DNA of 64,000 nt from Punica granatum. Lineage: Eukaryota; Streptophyta; Magnoliopsida; Myrtales; Lythraceae. Below the pieces are notes generated by a model. The model was not told the origin of the DNA, ran no database searches, and saw only the letters and a program-made list of their open reading frames with translations. The stretch is from positions 27,498,811-27,562,810 of the forward strand of contig NC_045128.1 in NCBI RefSeq assembly GCF_007655135.1, read 5' to 3'. Shown here one piece after another: positions 34,701-47,430 of the stretch. A program made the translations under genes and the position numbers. How positions within the stretch are numbered: the first letter of the stretch is position 1; each line of letters begins with the position of its first letter.

Positions 34701-34840
34701 ATATATATATATGAGAACTTACTGGATTTGTTATATATAATTTGGAGTTTATGGAAAGCAGGTTGTCATATGAGTAATTATATGATAATGGATTCGAGGG
34801 AAATAAAGAGGAAACTCTGCTAAAAATTTCAAGTCGTGTA
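31779..34840. mobile_element. Solo LTR of about 3.06 kb (Ty3/gypsy, probably Tekay/Del-type)
   Basis: Unit 1 has the uninterrupted sequence at about 398, so this is an insertion in unit 2. It begins TGTGAGACCTGATATTT and ends near CAAGTCGTGTA, whose reverse complement resembles the start (short terminal inverted repeat with a mutated 3' CA). Inside are a purine-rich region followed by GGGGCCCCACGTGG-like sequence (31900-31935), a GGTTCGACCCAGTGAGTATC motif (33411-33430) and a CTCACTGAGATACAGCTCACACC motif (34472-34494), features I associate with long LTRs of plant chromoviruses. No gag/pol, primer-binding site or second LTR. A clear 5-bp target duplication could not be read. Confidence 0.65.
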
Positions 34841-35412
34841 CCACTTTCATAAAATATAGTCTAACAGAACAAACACTTGGATCTTTTTCCTATTAAGTGG
34901 GTGATAATTCATAGCGATCGTCACAGATGATAAGTATGCGTAACACATGCACGGGTAAGTGGCTAGAAACATTTTAAGTCTCAACTAGAGCTGCAGATCA
35001 ATGCATGGTAACAAAGGAGACTCAAAACCTAGTATAATGAAAGAGAAATCTAAATAATTAATAAAATGGTACAAATAGTCTTACTAGGTATTGGATCTGC
35101 GATCTCCAGGTCAATAGGCGATGGTGAGTGTCACTGCATTATAAGAGATATAATTCCTTAACCTTTTACTGCTTATATTTTTCTTTCTTAAATTATAAAA
35201 TAGGAAACTCAAATATAATGATAAAATTTTATTAAGCAGTCAATCCATGCAGATATACAAGCCTTAATATATAGTTTTGCCTATAAAGGGCCACAAATCA
35301 GTACTTACATAGGGAAAGCTCATCTTGAAAGAGAATTACTAGCGGCAAACCTCACATATCAGTAACAACGTAAGATAAATATAATACAAATCAAACCTAA
35401 GACGAGGCAATA
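34841..35412. other. Intergenic DNA downstream of RDR1 copy 2, with a Helitron 3' stub
   Basis: Matches 399-976. A degenerate Helitron end is at 34950-34966 (ACGGGTAAGTGGCTAG). No gene; includes the presumed RDR1 copy 2 polyadenylation region. Confidence 0.55.
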
Positions 35413-38400
35413 TCAAGATAAGCGCAGTTCACGAGTGAAGATATCTTCAGGAGACCGAGCATACCTCCTCGTGTTGATCTTCTTCTCCTTGATTTCGATC
35501 AGTCTATCATAGACACACCAAGGGAAGCTCAGGTAATGGTCCCGCTTCGGGCCCTCGTTATAGACCCCCCAGTAGCTCGGGTGATATGTGACATAGTACC
35601 AAGCTGATGCCTTCGCGTCCAGGTTCTCAGGTTCCGAACTGTCTGAACCTGTCGCCTTCTCATTGAACCATGTCTTTGCTTCCTTCCTCAGTGCCTTGAC
35701 AGCCATAGTTATCGACTCCGAGTCCCTCCTCTTACTGAATGACTTCGACAACTTCATGATGTTTCCACTAAGTATCTCCGCCTCAGTCCTGATCCCATAG
35801 TAGTCCATGATGTTGCCCAATTTGAAGTCATAGTTGCCCTTGTAATAGAAAGCATCATCCACGTAATCCTCGGAGCCCTCAACTTCCATATCAGGATCGT
35901 AGGACCAACTAGCATCTTCCTTCGTGAAGGTCCAGAGGGAAGTGGAATCGGGAGCCATGTCTCTCACCTCTCGGAAAAGCTTCCCGATTACATTTTTGGA
36001 TTCATAGGTGGGCTTGTCGGGCTTCTCCATGAAGTCAGGATATTCTTTAGCATACAGATTGGGAGGGATCTCAGCAGGCACGCCTGTTTTTGGGAAATCA
36101 ACGGCAATAGAGAATAGCTCCGCGAGTTCGATGCACTTTGGGCATCTTGCCTTTGCACTGCTTCGGTCGGCAAACACAGTGTGGGCATTAGCTATTATTC
36201 CCAAGCTGTCATTGAGAAGGTAGTTCACGAAGTACTCTTCCACTTCCTGCTCAAGCAACAACCCGGACTACAAATAAGTAAAGCATTGATGATTGATTTT
36301 TGTAACTCCCGACAGTAATCACATACTATTCCCTGTTTTCTAATCTTGTACACCTCAGGATACATAACAATGTGCATTTACAATGATGGACTGATTAGTT
36401 GATTAACTGAACCAAATCACAACTTGCCAATTTATTACTCTATACCAATTACATGAATGATTCCATGAAGCAACGTCTAAGTGATATGCTGTATCATGCG
36501 ACCAGAGGGAAAACTACCTATGGGATCAATTGTAAAGATCTTCAAGATTGTCAGATGGAGGAGTTAATTAAATATAAAAAGTCAGTGGTACCTCAATCCG
36601 AACATCGTGGTCTAATTCAATCGGCGGCGCTGCAGTATAGTCCATAGGCTGATCTTGAACAGGCGGAATCAATTCGGAGTCCCAAGAGACAAAATAAATA
36701 TCTCCATCCAGATCACTTCCGGAGCATTCATTTGGGTGAGGCCTGAACTCAAAATCCAGTTCAAAAGGCATAGTTGATTACCAAACCATTTCACACTATA
36801 GGCAGAAGAAACTAAGCATATGACCATCTCATCAACTTTAACATATACTTATCCAGCTAATAACTTTCAGCTCAGCATATCATCTAAATTGTCATAAAGC
36901 TCAACTTTTGGTCTCTACTTCCAGTGAGGTTATCCGTTTCCTGGTTGAAGAGCAAAGACTGGATTCTTTCTTTTGGCCGGTCCAGAGACTGACATATTCG
37001 GAAGGAAGTATACACTATAGCAAGCATATTAATGCTAGCTCCTGATAAAACAGATAGATTAAACAGATGCATAAAGATCTCAAAGAGGGAATGACAATAT
37101 TGCAATGGCTGAATGACTACAGGCTCCAAGTAGAAAGTCTGTGCCAACGCGTCATATACATAACATAAGAAGAAAAGAGACATGCAACCAAAGTACGTAC
37201 CTCATTCCTTTCTGGGGGAAAACAACACAATCCACCATATGGTGCAAAGCTGGTACATTCACAGCTCTGAGAACTCGGACATCACCAGGATGCAGGCAAG
37301 GGTTCTTTGCGACCACTACTCGTCCCTGGACGACAAAAGATTTTTCTGATCGTGTACCAGTGTGCATGTAGGTATTATCCTGCAACTGTCCCAGTTTTCG
37401 ACCCGAAAACTGCACAAATACCTGTCCATACTCTAAGGTCCGGGTCTCATCCAGGCAACCCATCATTGATCTCCCTCCAGGTATAAAAATCCTGGTCTTT
37501 GTCCTCAGGTCAAACAACTTCGAAGCACGGAAAGTACGAAGCATCATTGACAGGAATGGTTCCTTGTCCGGCTCATATCCACACACAAGCATCTGCTTGA
37601 GGACCTGAGTATTCTCACCAGGAGACATGAGATCTAGAGCTTCCTGTGCCTTCAAAGGATCTGTTAGAATAGAGTCTAACTGATCCACAGCTTCTCTCTG
37701 TTTTCGCTCAAAAACTTCATCAGGAACACCTAGAGTTGATAGGAGAGTGATGATCTGTCGGTTCAGAAAGCAGGGTTGGTACTTGCTCCATGCCAAGACA
37801 TTCAATTTTGTGTCTGAAGATTCGTACTTTCTCATGCTCTTGCGCAGTGACAACTTCACTGGCAAGGTCGGGTCAATGGCCACAACACCTTTATATCCTC
37901 TGTACCGTATCTGAAATGCTGACGGAGGATAACCTTTAAAGCCGCATTTTTTGGCCACTTTCTTTGCAAAATCTTCAGATATTTTCCCAATCCCATCAGA
38001 AAAAATATAGTGCTTGTTGCCACGAATAACCTCAATATCAGGAATTTCTTCGGTTTCATACCATTCCACAGAAAGAGTTTCAGTGGATGAGCTTAAGGAT
38101 TGGCCTAGTCGTGCAGCATATTTTGCCACATTCCTGATCTGACGGAACTCACCCAGGGATTCCCTTATAGAATCAGCTGTGCATCCATCTATTGGAGCAA
38201 ACATCCATGCAGAATTTTCACGCAGCTGACTGGAGGAGAAAGCAAGGAATTCAAACTTCTTATCACCTATGGTTATTCCATTCTGAAGGGTAGACAGAAT
38301 TCTTGTAAAAATTTCTGTTCTCATACCACTGTCGGCCAAAGAACCACGAGGAGATAAAATTTTGGAATGAACTTTATCGAGATCTTCGTCCACGAAAGAG

Positions 38401-39972
38401 ATCCGGAGGAAATTATCTATATAATCAGAGTACCTCCGCAGAACTCGATTTGACACATTAACTTCTGGACCGGAAAAGTACACTCTGCAAGGAGTTATCT
38501 GAACCTTGTGAACATACATCAGGCCCTCATCCAAAGATATCAAAGGCGACCGCATACGATGCTGCCGTATGAGATTCTTATTCATCATGCACATCACGTA
38601 CTGCTCCTCCAGCCACCTCTTCGGATGGTAACAACATTCTTTTAGATAACACAGCTTCTCTAGAGCATATTCTATGAAAGTGATGTCAACTCTGTGCGGA
38701 TTGACCAATCGATAGAAGGAAGAGTCAAGACAGGGTCCTGGAAGACACCCCTTCTGCACCAACAGATTGATCTTGAATAGGATCTTGTATGGAATATCAA
38801 CTCCCATGGAGAACTCCACAGTAGGTGCTAGGTTCAGATTGCGAGAGAAACTGGAGCCACTCTTCATAGCAAATGTGCCTTTATAAGTAGCGAAATTCTC
38901 CGGAAAATCTCGGAGATCAGACGCACGAGAGATCTCCAGGCACATTGCTGAAGATTGCCCGATACTAGCAGATGGAGTAAAATCGGTTGTTCTCACCCAT
39001 TGGTCATCTGAACCATCCCAGCAATAGTTGTAAAAAAGACGCTCCGATACATTACTTGAAGAGTATGCATCTTTTCTGAAAATACGAGGAGCGCCGAACA
39101 GCTGAAAATCGTCAAACAAGAAAGGGTTAGAACAGCATTTCCTGATCTCCATTAACATACATAGCAGCCAAATACAATCTAAACGATCTAAAATAAGAAT
39201 TGTGTCTATTTGGCCAATGCCATTCCTAATCACAAACAAAAGAAAAGCTAAAATCATTTGTAAAGAAGCTGGCCAGAACCATAATATTACAAGATATTAT
39301 ATGGCTCCACAAAATTAAAAAGCTGCAAAATTATTACACTATAGGTGATGAAAAGAGACTATGCATGACCAACGGTAGTAACTGAGATTATACCATAATT
39401 TATGCTCAGCAAATAAAGAAAACTAGAATAGTAACTATTCAAAACCGTGAAAGAACCTGAATGAGCAGATAAATTGTGCCACGGCGCCATCGTTGTCGGT
39501 GAAGCTCAATTTGCCAGATATTCTCATCTGACAGGTCAAGCTTATATTCCACTTGGTTATAGAGCAAAACAAAGTAGAATCTTCTCAATTCAACCCAAAA
39601 ATCAACGGAAACATTCTGCTCTTTCCACAGGGTGGAGAAATTCTTCTCGGAAAGCTGATACCCAAAGTACAACGTTACACCTTGTATACTATGTGACGGC
39701 ATTCTCGGTTTCGGCACGATATCTTGGTCCACCTTGCAAGCAGTCAGATATGATTCTCCGTACCGCAGTCGTCTACTGGCCAAACCGATTATTCTGTCAG
39801 CATCTTCAACTGTCATGAACTGCACGATCGCGTATAATCGACTGCCGCTTTTGGCTTGTCTGACTTTAATGGCATAAACCGTTCCCTTGCCTATTATTTT
39901 TTCTAAAAATTCCTTAACTATTTCTGCTGACGTAGAAGAAGGGAAGCCGTGTAAACTAATTGTCTTTCCCAT
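35413..39972 (-). CDS. RDR1: RNA-dependent RNA polymerase 1 (RDR1), copy 2, 4 exons
   Basis: Paralogue of the gene at 977-5758 with the same four-exon structure: 39972-39457, 39101-37201, 36742-36592, 36246-35413, all GT-AG, open frame, about 1133 residues. It starts MGKTISLHGF (RRM-like N-terminal domain). The catalytic DLDGD is in exon 3 (about residues 816-820) after RPHPNECSGS. It keeps conserved blocks that copy 1 has altered, e.g. TRIFIPGGRSMMGCLDETRT and EYPDFMEKPDKPTYESKNVI. Exon 2 is 6 nt shorter than in copy 1 (net two codons: three lost near residue 275, one gained near residue 475); exon 4 is one codon longer. Intron 3 lacks the MITE of copy 1. It is the more canonical copy and probably the functional one, acting in cytoplasmic siRNA amplification and antiviral defence. 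Confidence 0.95.
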
Positions 39973-40119
39973 AATTAATGTGCAGGCATATACTTGCACT
40001 TTGTTTGCACCCTACCAAGATGAACCAAAAAGAGATGATAGTCAAGTCCTCAGTTACAGTAACATTTAGTATGGATATGTTGATGAATGAGTAGAATGGT
40101 CCATAATACACACACACGC

Positions 40120-40155
40120 GTTGTATGTTTAATTATATGCACACATATATAGATA
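40120..40155 (-). promoter_or_regulatory. Candidate TATA region of RDR1 copy 2
   Basis: CTATATATG on the minus strand at about 40143-40151, roughly 175 bp upstream of the start codon, conserved with the copy 1 promoter. Confidence 0.3.
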
Positions 40156-40262
40156 TGATCAACTACCCAAAGGATAAATTAACATGTGTTGGTTCAAGCG
40201 ATCCGGCACTTGTTCCACTTAATGTATTATTTGTTACATTGTCATTGGACTTATTCTTGAAT

Positions 40263-40266
40263 ACAT

Positions 40267-40305
<39 letters not shown>
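40263..40305. repeat. AAT trinucleotide microsatellite
   Basis: An uninterrupted AAT/ATA array lies exactly at the joint where unit 2 lacks the 1.4-kb AT-rich segment of unit 1. Confidence 0.9.
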
Positions 40306-40439
40306 GAAAAAAGATTTTCATTATTTTCAGGATTAAAGGTTAAAACTTCTCAAAATTAAAGAGACTAAATAAACATAAGGAAAAAAAAAAAAAAAAGAGA
40401 AACAATGGAAACACAAACTCGGCCCACCCAAAGCCTGGT

Positions 40440-41040
40440 GGCTTGGTAACATAGAAGACAGGCCTGGCCATCAGTAGTTATGGGACACCAGCGACCCATC
40501 AAATGACTTCTCTGCGATGAGGCAGCCTGAGTGCATCAACGTGCATCCCCTTGAGGCCACCCCCTACATGGAGGCCAATTCCAAGGCTGCCCCATCGATC
40601 ACTACTTGAGTATCTCATATTAGAGTCACATGGTCTTGATTTCAGAAAACACCTTAATGGAAACTTATCTCCATGCAATTCTTCGTAAAGGTGAGAGGTA
40701 CTCCTTACATACATGCAGATGCTACTCAATTGTCTCTCTGATTTTCTCTTTATTTATTTATTTATTGTTTTTTTTTTTTGGAGTGTTGGTTCATTATGCC
40801 CACTAATTCTTCGAGCAACAATGACCAGTTTATGCTTAACATTTACCCCTTTCTGCAATAGAAAATGATAGGTAAGTAAGATTTTGTTGAGTTTCCTTAA
40901 GTTGTGAGTTTTCAGCCAATGAATACCCTTTCATGTCTACAAAACTATATACCATTCCTCAGCTAACTTACGCACAGCTCTGGCATGTTTGATCTCTTGT
41001 ACATACATAACTGACTGGTACTGGTTTGAAATTATACCAC
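40440..41040 (-). pseudogene. Exon-like gene fragment, unit 2 copy
   Basis: Counterpart of 7640-8200. It retains STSHLYEELHGDKFPLRCF on the minus strand but diverges in frame afterwards, so the coding potential is not conserved. Identity unknown. Confidence 0.35.
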
Positions 41041-42058
41041 TTGAATCTACAAGATATAAATACTATCCACTAAACAAATATGCAATTTCCATTTCAACCC
41101 AACCGATATTCGGAAAAAGGTAGTGATTATGGCGCTAGCTTATATCTTACTAGTCTCCAAACCCAGCGCAAGTTTTAAAATAGATCCGCATCTTTCATAA
41201 TTACAGGGTATCAAAAGGAGAGAAGCTCAAACTGAAAAATCACGCAAATCTGGGTTCATTTGGCACCAGCTGCAAAACTGATGCTTCACTTAAATGGAAT
41301 GATAATCGGGAGAATTATCGGTCGACAAGAATGTCATCCCCCAGAACTATATTTATCAGACATTTCAGCAAAAAAGAACTAGAACGTATGCACCCTGCTG
41401 CTTTTAGTCCAATGTGATTGAACACAGTCGATCATCGAACTAAAGCATGATCATCTAACGCAGTCACTACTGGCTCACAGTCAAAGAAGTGGCAACCATA
41501 GAGACTAAAGCATGAGGGTCAAGCCTCTTCATTCACTCTATCAGTATTATATATCTACAGTGACAGGCTAGGATTCCAAGTTAAAAAAGATTACCAGCTC
41601 AAGAAAGGGAGCCCTCACAGGTGTACGGTTAAGCTCAGGATGGGAGGATAATGCCGGTGACAGAGAGGAAGAGGCGGACTCCGAGTCAAGGGTGTGTCTA
41701 CTCTCTCGCTTGACTCGCTGCTTCTTCCAGCCTTCTTAGGGAAGAGAGCATCTTAAACCGTTTGTGCCCCATAACAAATGCTTCTCTCCGAGTCAACTTC
41801 CCAAGCAAGTTAATGAGCTTAGCTTCTCAGCAGCGGCTATTGATTATCCACAAGTTTGTGATCCTCATCTATTGATCCTCATACTTTTAAATATTATGAT
41901 TTGATTACTGAATATTGAGAACTCCCCGCAATGCCCCCCAAATCGTTATAGCGTATTGTGTGAGAGAATGTCCGGAAAAATAGATAACATGAGCATCACA
42001 CCATGTGGCAATTAGGATTGAGAATCCTTGAAGTTCGAGGATGTTTTATTTTACCATA
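41041..42058. other. Non-coding duplicated segment
   Basis: Matches 8200-9296. The small repeated exon-like motif is at about 41660-41830. No intact gene. Confidence 0.4.
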
Positions 42059-42770
42059 TTTACACCGAAATGATACAAATGTTCTCCCTATTTATGTAAT
42101 TTAGTGATTCCGAACTTATATTATCCATTTTATTTCACCATCTACATAAATAGAACTAACTAGATGTACAACTTGTCTAAAAGCATGTCCAATACAATTT
42201 CTGTTGCTATCGCCCCGTGATTTATCGCAAGAATATAAGCTCGACAGACAGAAATAGAGATTTATAGGTCCAACCATTTGGAGAGGCTAAACCTAGCTAG
42301 GTCTCTTGTGTTGGGTTCTTTTTGGGTCTCATGTAAAACTTATGTCTTATCAATTATACATAGTAGTGTCAACGGCCCGAATTAGATTTTAAGGTATGAA
42401 TTCGGACAGGACTTTATCATGTTTATACTGAAATTATACAAATATTCTCTCTATCCATCTAACTAAGTGGTTGCAAACTTGTATTTTCCATTATTTCACC
42501 ATCAAGATTGGCAGGACCGAGTAGATATCCAATTTGGCCGAAAGCATGTTTAGATCAATTTCTATAGCTATCAACTTGTAGTTTACGGCAGGAATATATA
42601 AATTCTTGCAACTGAAACGAAGCATTCATGAATCCCATCATAGCTGCTAAACTCAAGTCTCTTCTGTTGTGTTCTTATGTTGGGCTCACATGAAAACTTC
42701 TGCCATTTCAAATATATATAGTAGTGTCGACGATGCGAGCTAGATTTCAGGGAGTAAACTCGAATAAATG
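42059..42770. repeat. Tandem dimer of a roughly 350-bp repeat, unit 2 first array
   Basis: Two direct copies (about 42059-42420 and 42421-42770), collinear with 9297-9999. Confidence 0.7.
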
Positions 42771-43329
42771 AAATTGTAGGGAGCAGGTCGATATAATAGC
42801 ATCTTTACGGAGCAAATTACAATTACCCTTTTATAAATGTTCTATTGATTACCTTTATGTTAGTATTACGCGTATTGGTGAGATCATCTTTCCCAATCAT
42901 TCTAATTGTCTCTCAATTAAAAAAATTTGAGATTACCAAATGAGTTGGTTTAAGCAGTTTAGTGCTTGTTCGCCTTAAGCAAGATCTCGAATTCGAGTTT
43001 TGTGAATAGAGAAAATCTACGTTTGAAAAGTTTTAACTTTTAGTAGGCCGATCCGGCTGGACTAGATTAGTAGGGGTCAAATTAATACCAAAGTTCACAT
43101 CAAAAATAATTGAGATTAAAAAGAAAAAGCCCCGGGAGCCCACCCATTCGAAAGAACTTCTTAAAACTATTATGTTCAATCATAAAAAAGAGGGGGAAAA
43201 AAAGTCTCTCTCAGTCTCGTTTCGCAGACCTTATATTTATATCGGAAAAAAACCAAAATTGCGAGCTAATGATGACTCTACCAAACAGAGAAAGCAGATT
43301 TACGTTCTCATTATAGCTTCTGGTAAAGA

Positions 43330-43467
43330 GGCAGAGCGAGGACGTCGTGATCGCCAAGCTCCGAGTCAAGGCTGAGTCCACTCTCTCGCTTGACTCGCAG
43401 CTTCTGCTTCTCTCTGGGTCAACTTCCCAAGCAAGTTAATGAGCTTCTCAGCAGCCTCTTTGATTAG
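43330..43467. other. Broken half of the unknown gene-like locus
   Basis: Matches 10560-10697 up to the TTTGATTA joint. The rest of the locus resumes at 48936, about 5.5 kb away. Confidence 0.5.
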
Positions 43468-44520
43468 TATTCTTTGTGGGAAGGACAAAAGTCAAGATTC
43501 CCTCCGTTGGGCCCCATGCACTTCTACCATGTGAGATCCCAAGTTTTAAATCCTCTCTATTGATCCTCGTACTCCAATTTATTATGATTTGATCCCTGAA
43601 TATTGAGAACATCCCGCGGTGCCCCCAAGTCGTTAACGTGTTATGTCAAGAGAATTTCCTTAAAAATAGATAACATGAGCAAACATTCCATATGGCAATT
43701 AGGATCAAGAATCTCGAAAAGTAGAGAATGCTTTATCAAGTCAGTCTTGTACCATGTTTATACTGAAATTATACAAATGTTCTCAATATCTATGTAATTA
43801 AGTGATCCATTATTTCACCATCTACATAAATAGAACAGACTAGATGCACAATTTGACTAAAAGCATGCTTAGATCAATTTCCATTATCAATACGCACCTT
43901 GTTGTTTATCTCAAGATAATTAGCTCGTGGGACTTAAACTGAGATTTATGGATCCCCAAATCCATAGAGGCTAATCCTAGGTCTCTTGTTTTGTGTTCCT
44001 TGTGGGTCTCATGTAAAACTTCTATAATTACAAATACACATAATAGTGTAGACAGCCTGAGCTAGATTTCAAGCTATAAGCTCGGACCAGACTTTTATCT
44101 TGTTACTGCTAAACTATACAGATGTTCGCACTGTCCAGATAGTGATTCCAAACAGGACCGACTAGATGTTCAATTTAGCTGAAAACTGGTTTAGATTGCT
44201 ATCTCCTTGTAGTTTACAACAAGAACATAAGCTCTTGAAACTCAAACAGAGAATCATAGATCCCATCATGGAGGCTAATTTCAGGTACCTTGTGTTGTGT
44301 TCCTATGTGGGGCTCAAGAGAAAGCTTCTGTCCATGTCAAATATAAATAGTAGTGTCAACAGCCCGAGCTAGATTTCAGGGAGTGAACTCGAGCAAATGA
44401 AGTTGAAGAGAGCAGGTCGATATATTATCATTTTTAGGGGACAAATTACAATTTCTCTTTTACCTATGTTCTGTTAATTACATTTACATGACGCTCATTG
44501 GTGAGATCCTTCCCAATCAT
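43468..44520. repeat. Extra copy of the 9028-10120 segment, including a third dimer of the 350-bp repeat
   Basis: Starts TATTCTTTGTGGGAAGG, matching TATTCTTTCTTGGAAGG at 9028, and follows the same order of landmarks, including two copies of the roughly 350-bp repeat (about 43757-44097 and 44098-44395). Unit 2 therefore carries this segment twice and unit 1 once. Confidence 0.7.
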
Positions 44521-44525
44521 TCTAA

Positions 44526-45429
44526 CTAGTCACTTACCCATGCATTGCACAAGGTCATTATCTATGAGAAAATCTCTACGAATCATCCCATACTTGATAG
44601 GAAAAAGATAACTGCTTATTTTGTTAACAAATATTTTATGACTTTTTCGTAAGATAATCTGCGATATCTTTCAAGATGTTAAAATTAAGAATGACTCATC
44701 TAATTGATGAATAGGAGATCAAACAACGAATACTCGTTTGTCTTCATAAATCCCAAATCTAAATTTAGACATTACAATATCTTGTGATACTTGCAATAAC
44801 AATTTTTCAAAAATATTACATAATAAGTTTCAATTTCAAGTCTAGACACAACTTTTCATTTATCTTTTTGTGTAAGCTATTTACATAGAATATCAAATTA
44901 ACATTATCAATAGAGTAGAAAATTTAAATGTGAATAGTTTTGTGTATGAAAAACAATGATTAAGAGTTTTTAAAACTCAAAAATTATTAAATAATTACTT
45001 TTGTTCCTAACCATCATCCCATTTGATGGAAGTTGTGAAACTTTTAATGACAGCAATAATCATAATAATGATAACAATGATATTATTATTATTATTATTA
45101 TTATTATTTTGTCCCTACCAATTATCCAATATGGTAAAAGCTATGAAAATATTTAATAATTATTATTTTTTTTTTCTCTGCAGCAATTATTTATGTCCAC
45201 AACATTTGATATTATAATAATGACAATGATAATAATAATAATAATAATAATAATAATATGAATATTTATGCCATTAAAATTATGTTATTCATAATAGTTA
45301 CTACATGCATATAATTAATTAATATGAACGGTTACAAGTGCATAAGAAGGCTTTATTTTGGCAAACATGCATACGTGATGGGCTCCGATGATTGCCCCAG
45401 ACTTTATACATTATATATAAATATATAGA
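44526..45429 (-). mobile_element. Non-autonomous Helitron, full length, about 904 bp
   Basis: On the minus strand it starts TCTATATATTTATATAT (from 45429), ends with an imperfect hairpin (ACCTTGTGCAATGCATGGGT) then TAAGTGACTAG (3' end 44526), and sits between A and T (45430 and 44525 on the complement). It matches the inverted copy at 63075-64000 along its length. There is no RepHel coding region. The interior has ATT/AAT microsatellites (45080-45110, 45225-45260). Confidence 0.8.
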
Positions 45430-45647
45430 TTTGGTGAATTGGAAAATTTTAGTGAATACAGTGTATTGCTAAGTCCCGCTTAGTTTATTATAGATTTTAT
45501 CCCTATCAATTATCTCATTTGGTGCATTGGTAAATTTAGTGAATGCAAAGAAAGATATTATTAATTTTTTTGTCCCCGTTGTTATTATCCAGTTAATATT
45601 ATTACTATTTATTTAATAACAAAAAAACAAAATTAATAATGTTATTA
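45430..45647. other. Spacer between Helitron and relocated SABATH flank
   Basis: AT-rich, no ORF or recognisable repeat. Confidence 0.4.
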
Positions 45648-45777
45648 GTTTCTCTTAGAACATGATTCATCAAATTCATGTTGGTATGTATGTGTCATTT
45701 TTGTTACACTATTCATGTATCAGTGAATGGGTGCATGTATGTGATAATCGTTGCTCGATAACACTCAAGTTAAATAC
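45648..45777. repeat. Fragment of the SABATH 3' flanking sequence
   Basis: About 130 bp matching 29738-29870, i.e. sequence starting about 90 bp after the methyltransferase stop codon. No methyltransferase exon accompanies it. Confidence 0.75.
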
Positions 45778-47400
45778 ATGTGTATTTGAGACGGGGTATT
45801 TGGTGCAGGGACATCACTCTCTATCCAAGACCAAAAGATAATGAGTTTGATGCTCATTAGTGGAACTAATGTGCCCAATATATTCCCTTAATTATCCATT
45901 TCTTTCTAAGTCCACAAGTCTCTTTTATTACAAAATAGACACATATATATCTACTACGAGAAAAATGGATATTTGAATGGTGAGCTCACCATTATGTTTC
46001 GACCTTCAATATACTAGCGGTTTTGCTCAAGCTTTGCACGGTATTATTATTGATTGATAATGTAATTTTGTATATTCATCATCCATCCTTCAAATAGTAA
46101 TTTTATACATTCCATAAATTTATCAACTTTAAATTTTGTTATATGAGTACATTTATCTTTTAATTTTTTGTTAACTTAATTTTCGAAAAAATTAGTTTAT
46201 GTTGCTGGAATTAACTTTTAAAATTTGTTTATATGTTTCAAATAGTAATTATATTTTATCTCTGAATGTTCATTCTAAACTATAATTGTATTTATTATAC
46301 TTATGTTTAAATTGTTACTTTACATGACTAATGTCATAATTAATTACGTAAAATTAGATATTTCTTGGAACTTGAGGCTATATTTTACAAGATTTGGAAA
46401 TTGGTCACCATGGTTCAGAGCTAATACTTGGAATTTTTAATCTTGATCTGTTTGAAGGATGCGGAGAGTTTTGGTTGAATTCTTTGCGACCAAATTTATT
46501 ATTCCTTTATTCCTTGTCGTTAAAGCTTCCTTGGGGTCTAGTTATATGTTCAGAGGACGAAAAATTTCTTCTTCTTTTTTTTTTGAAACTAAGTTATTAT
46601 TTATCATTATAGAACTCTTAGATACTTTTTATGTTCTCTTAATAGAATATTAAAGTGATTTTAACCAAAATTAATAAAATAATTTTTACTCTTTGTGGTT
46701 TCTGAAGAGTTCATCTCGTTTCGTTATTATAAATTCATTTTACATCTTCTAGATATAATAAAGCATTTCTAGAGTTTAAGGTCTCAGTTCTAACTGATAA
46801 AAATTTGCTTATTATTTTTATTAGATTTAACATAGTCTATTATTGCATGCATACATTGTATGGTCCGTATCATCAAAGTGTGTTGATTTAGAACACCTGC
46901 ATTTTATTTCTAAATTTCTCTATAACATTTTGTCTTTCATATCATTTCTTAATATTCTTATTTAATGATTTTAAGTAAGAAAAAATATTTTCGTTAAATC
47001 AATGCTTACTGTTCAAGGCTGTTAAAATACATAAAAATAGATTAAAGATTTAATAAATAGATTTTCTTTCTTCTATTTTTAATATTGTTAGGATAATTGT
47101 TACGTATGTTACACAATTAATTATTTTATGATAAATATTTTAATTTTAAATATACTTATTTATCGACATGTAAACCAAAATTCATTTTAATAATTTGCAT
47201 TCTTAAGTTTCAATTTTTAGTTAAATTTTTTTCCAAAGAGCAAAGGTACAATTTTTAAAGAATCGATCAATTCTGAAAAGTGCTTTAAACTATTTTATAT
47301 TAAATCATATATAGATTATTAGATAATAATTTTAGTGAACTACAGTTATATTAAATATTAATTAGTATTATATTAACTTTTGTTAATTTTTATGGTTTAA
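45778..47400. other. Very AT-rich DNA
   Basis: No genes. A CTAG followed by a GTGCAAAGC-like motif (complement of 46014-46040) could be another decayed Helitron 3' end. Confidence 0.4.
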
Positions 47401-47430
47401 CTAGAAGGCCACATGCTTTGCACGTGGAGC
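47401..47430 (-). mobile_element. Helitron-type 3' terminus, second family
   Basis: On the minus strand a near-perfect hairpin (CCACGTGCAAAGCATGTGG, complement of 47409-47427) is followed by CCTTCTAG and then T (complement of 47400). This is the CTRR plus hairpin plus 3' T pattern. The element would extend rightwards; its 5' end was not found. Confidence 0.5.

Noticed and set aside
40125..40343. ORF with a poly-asparagine stretch
   Set aside because: Translation of the AAT microsatellite; no conserved sequence around it.
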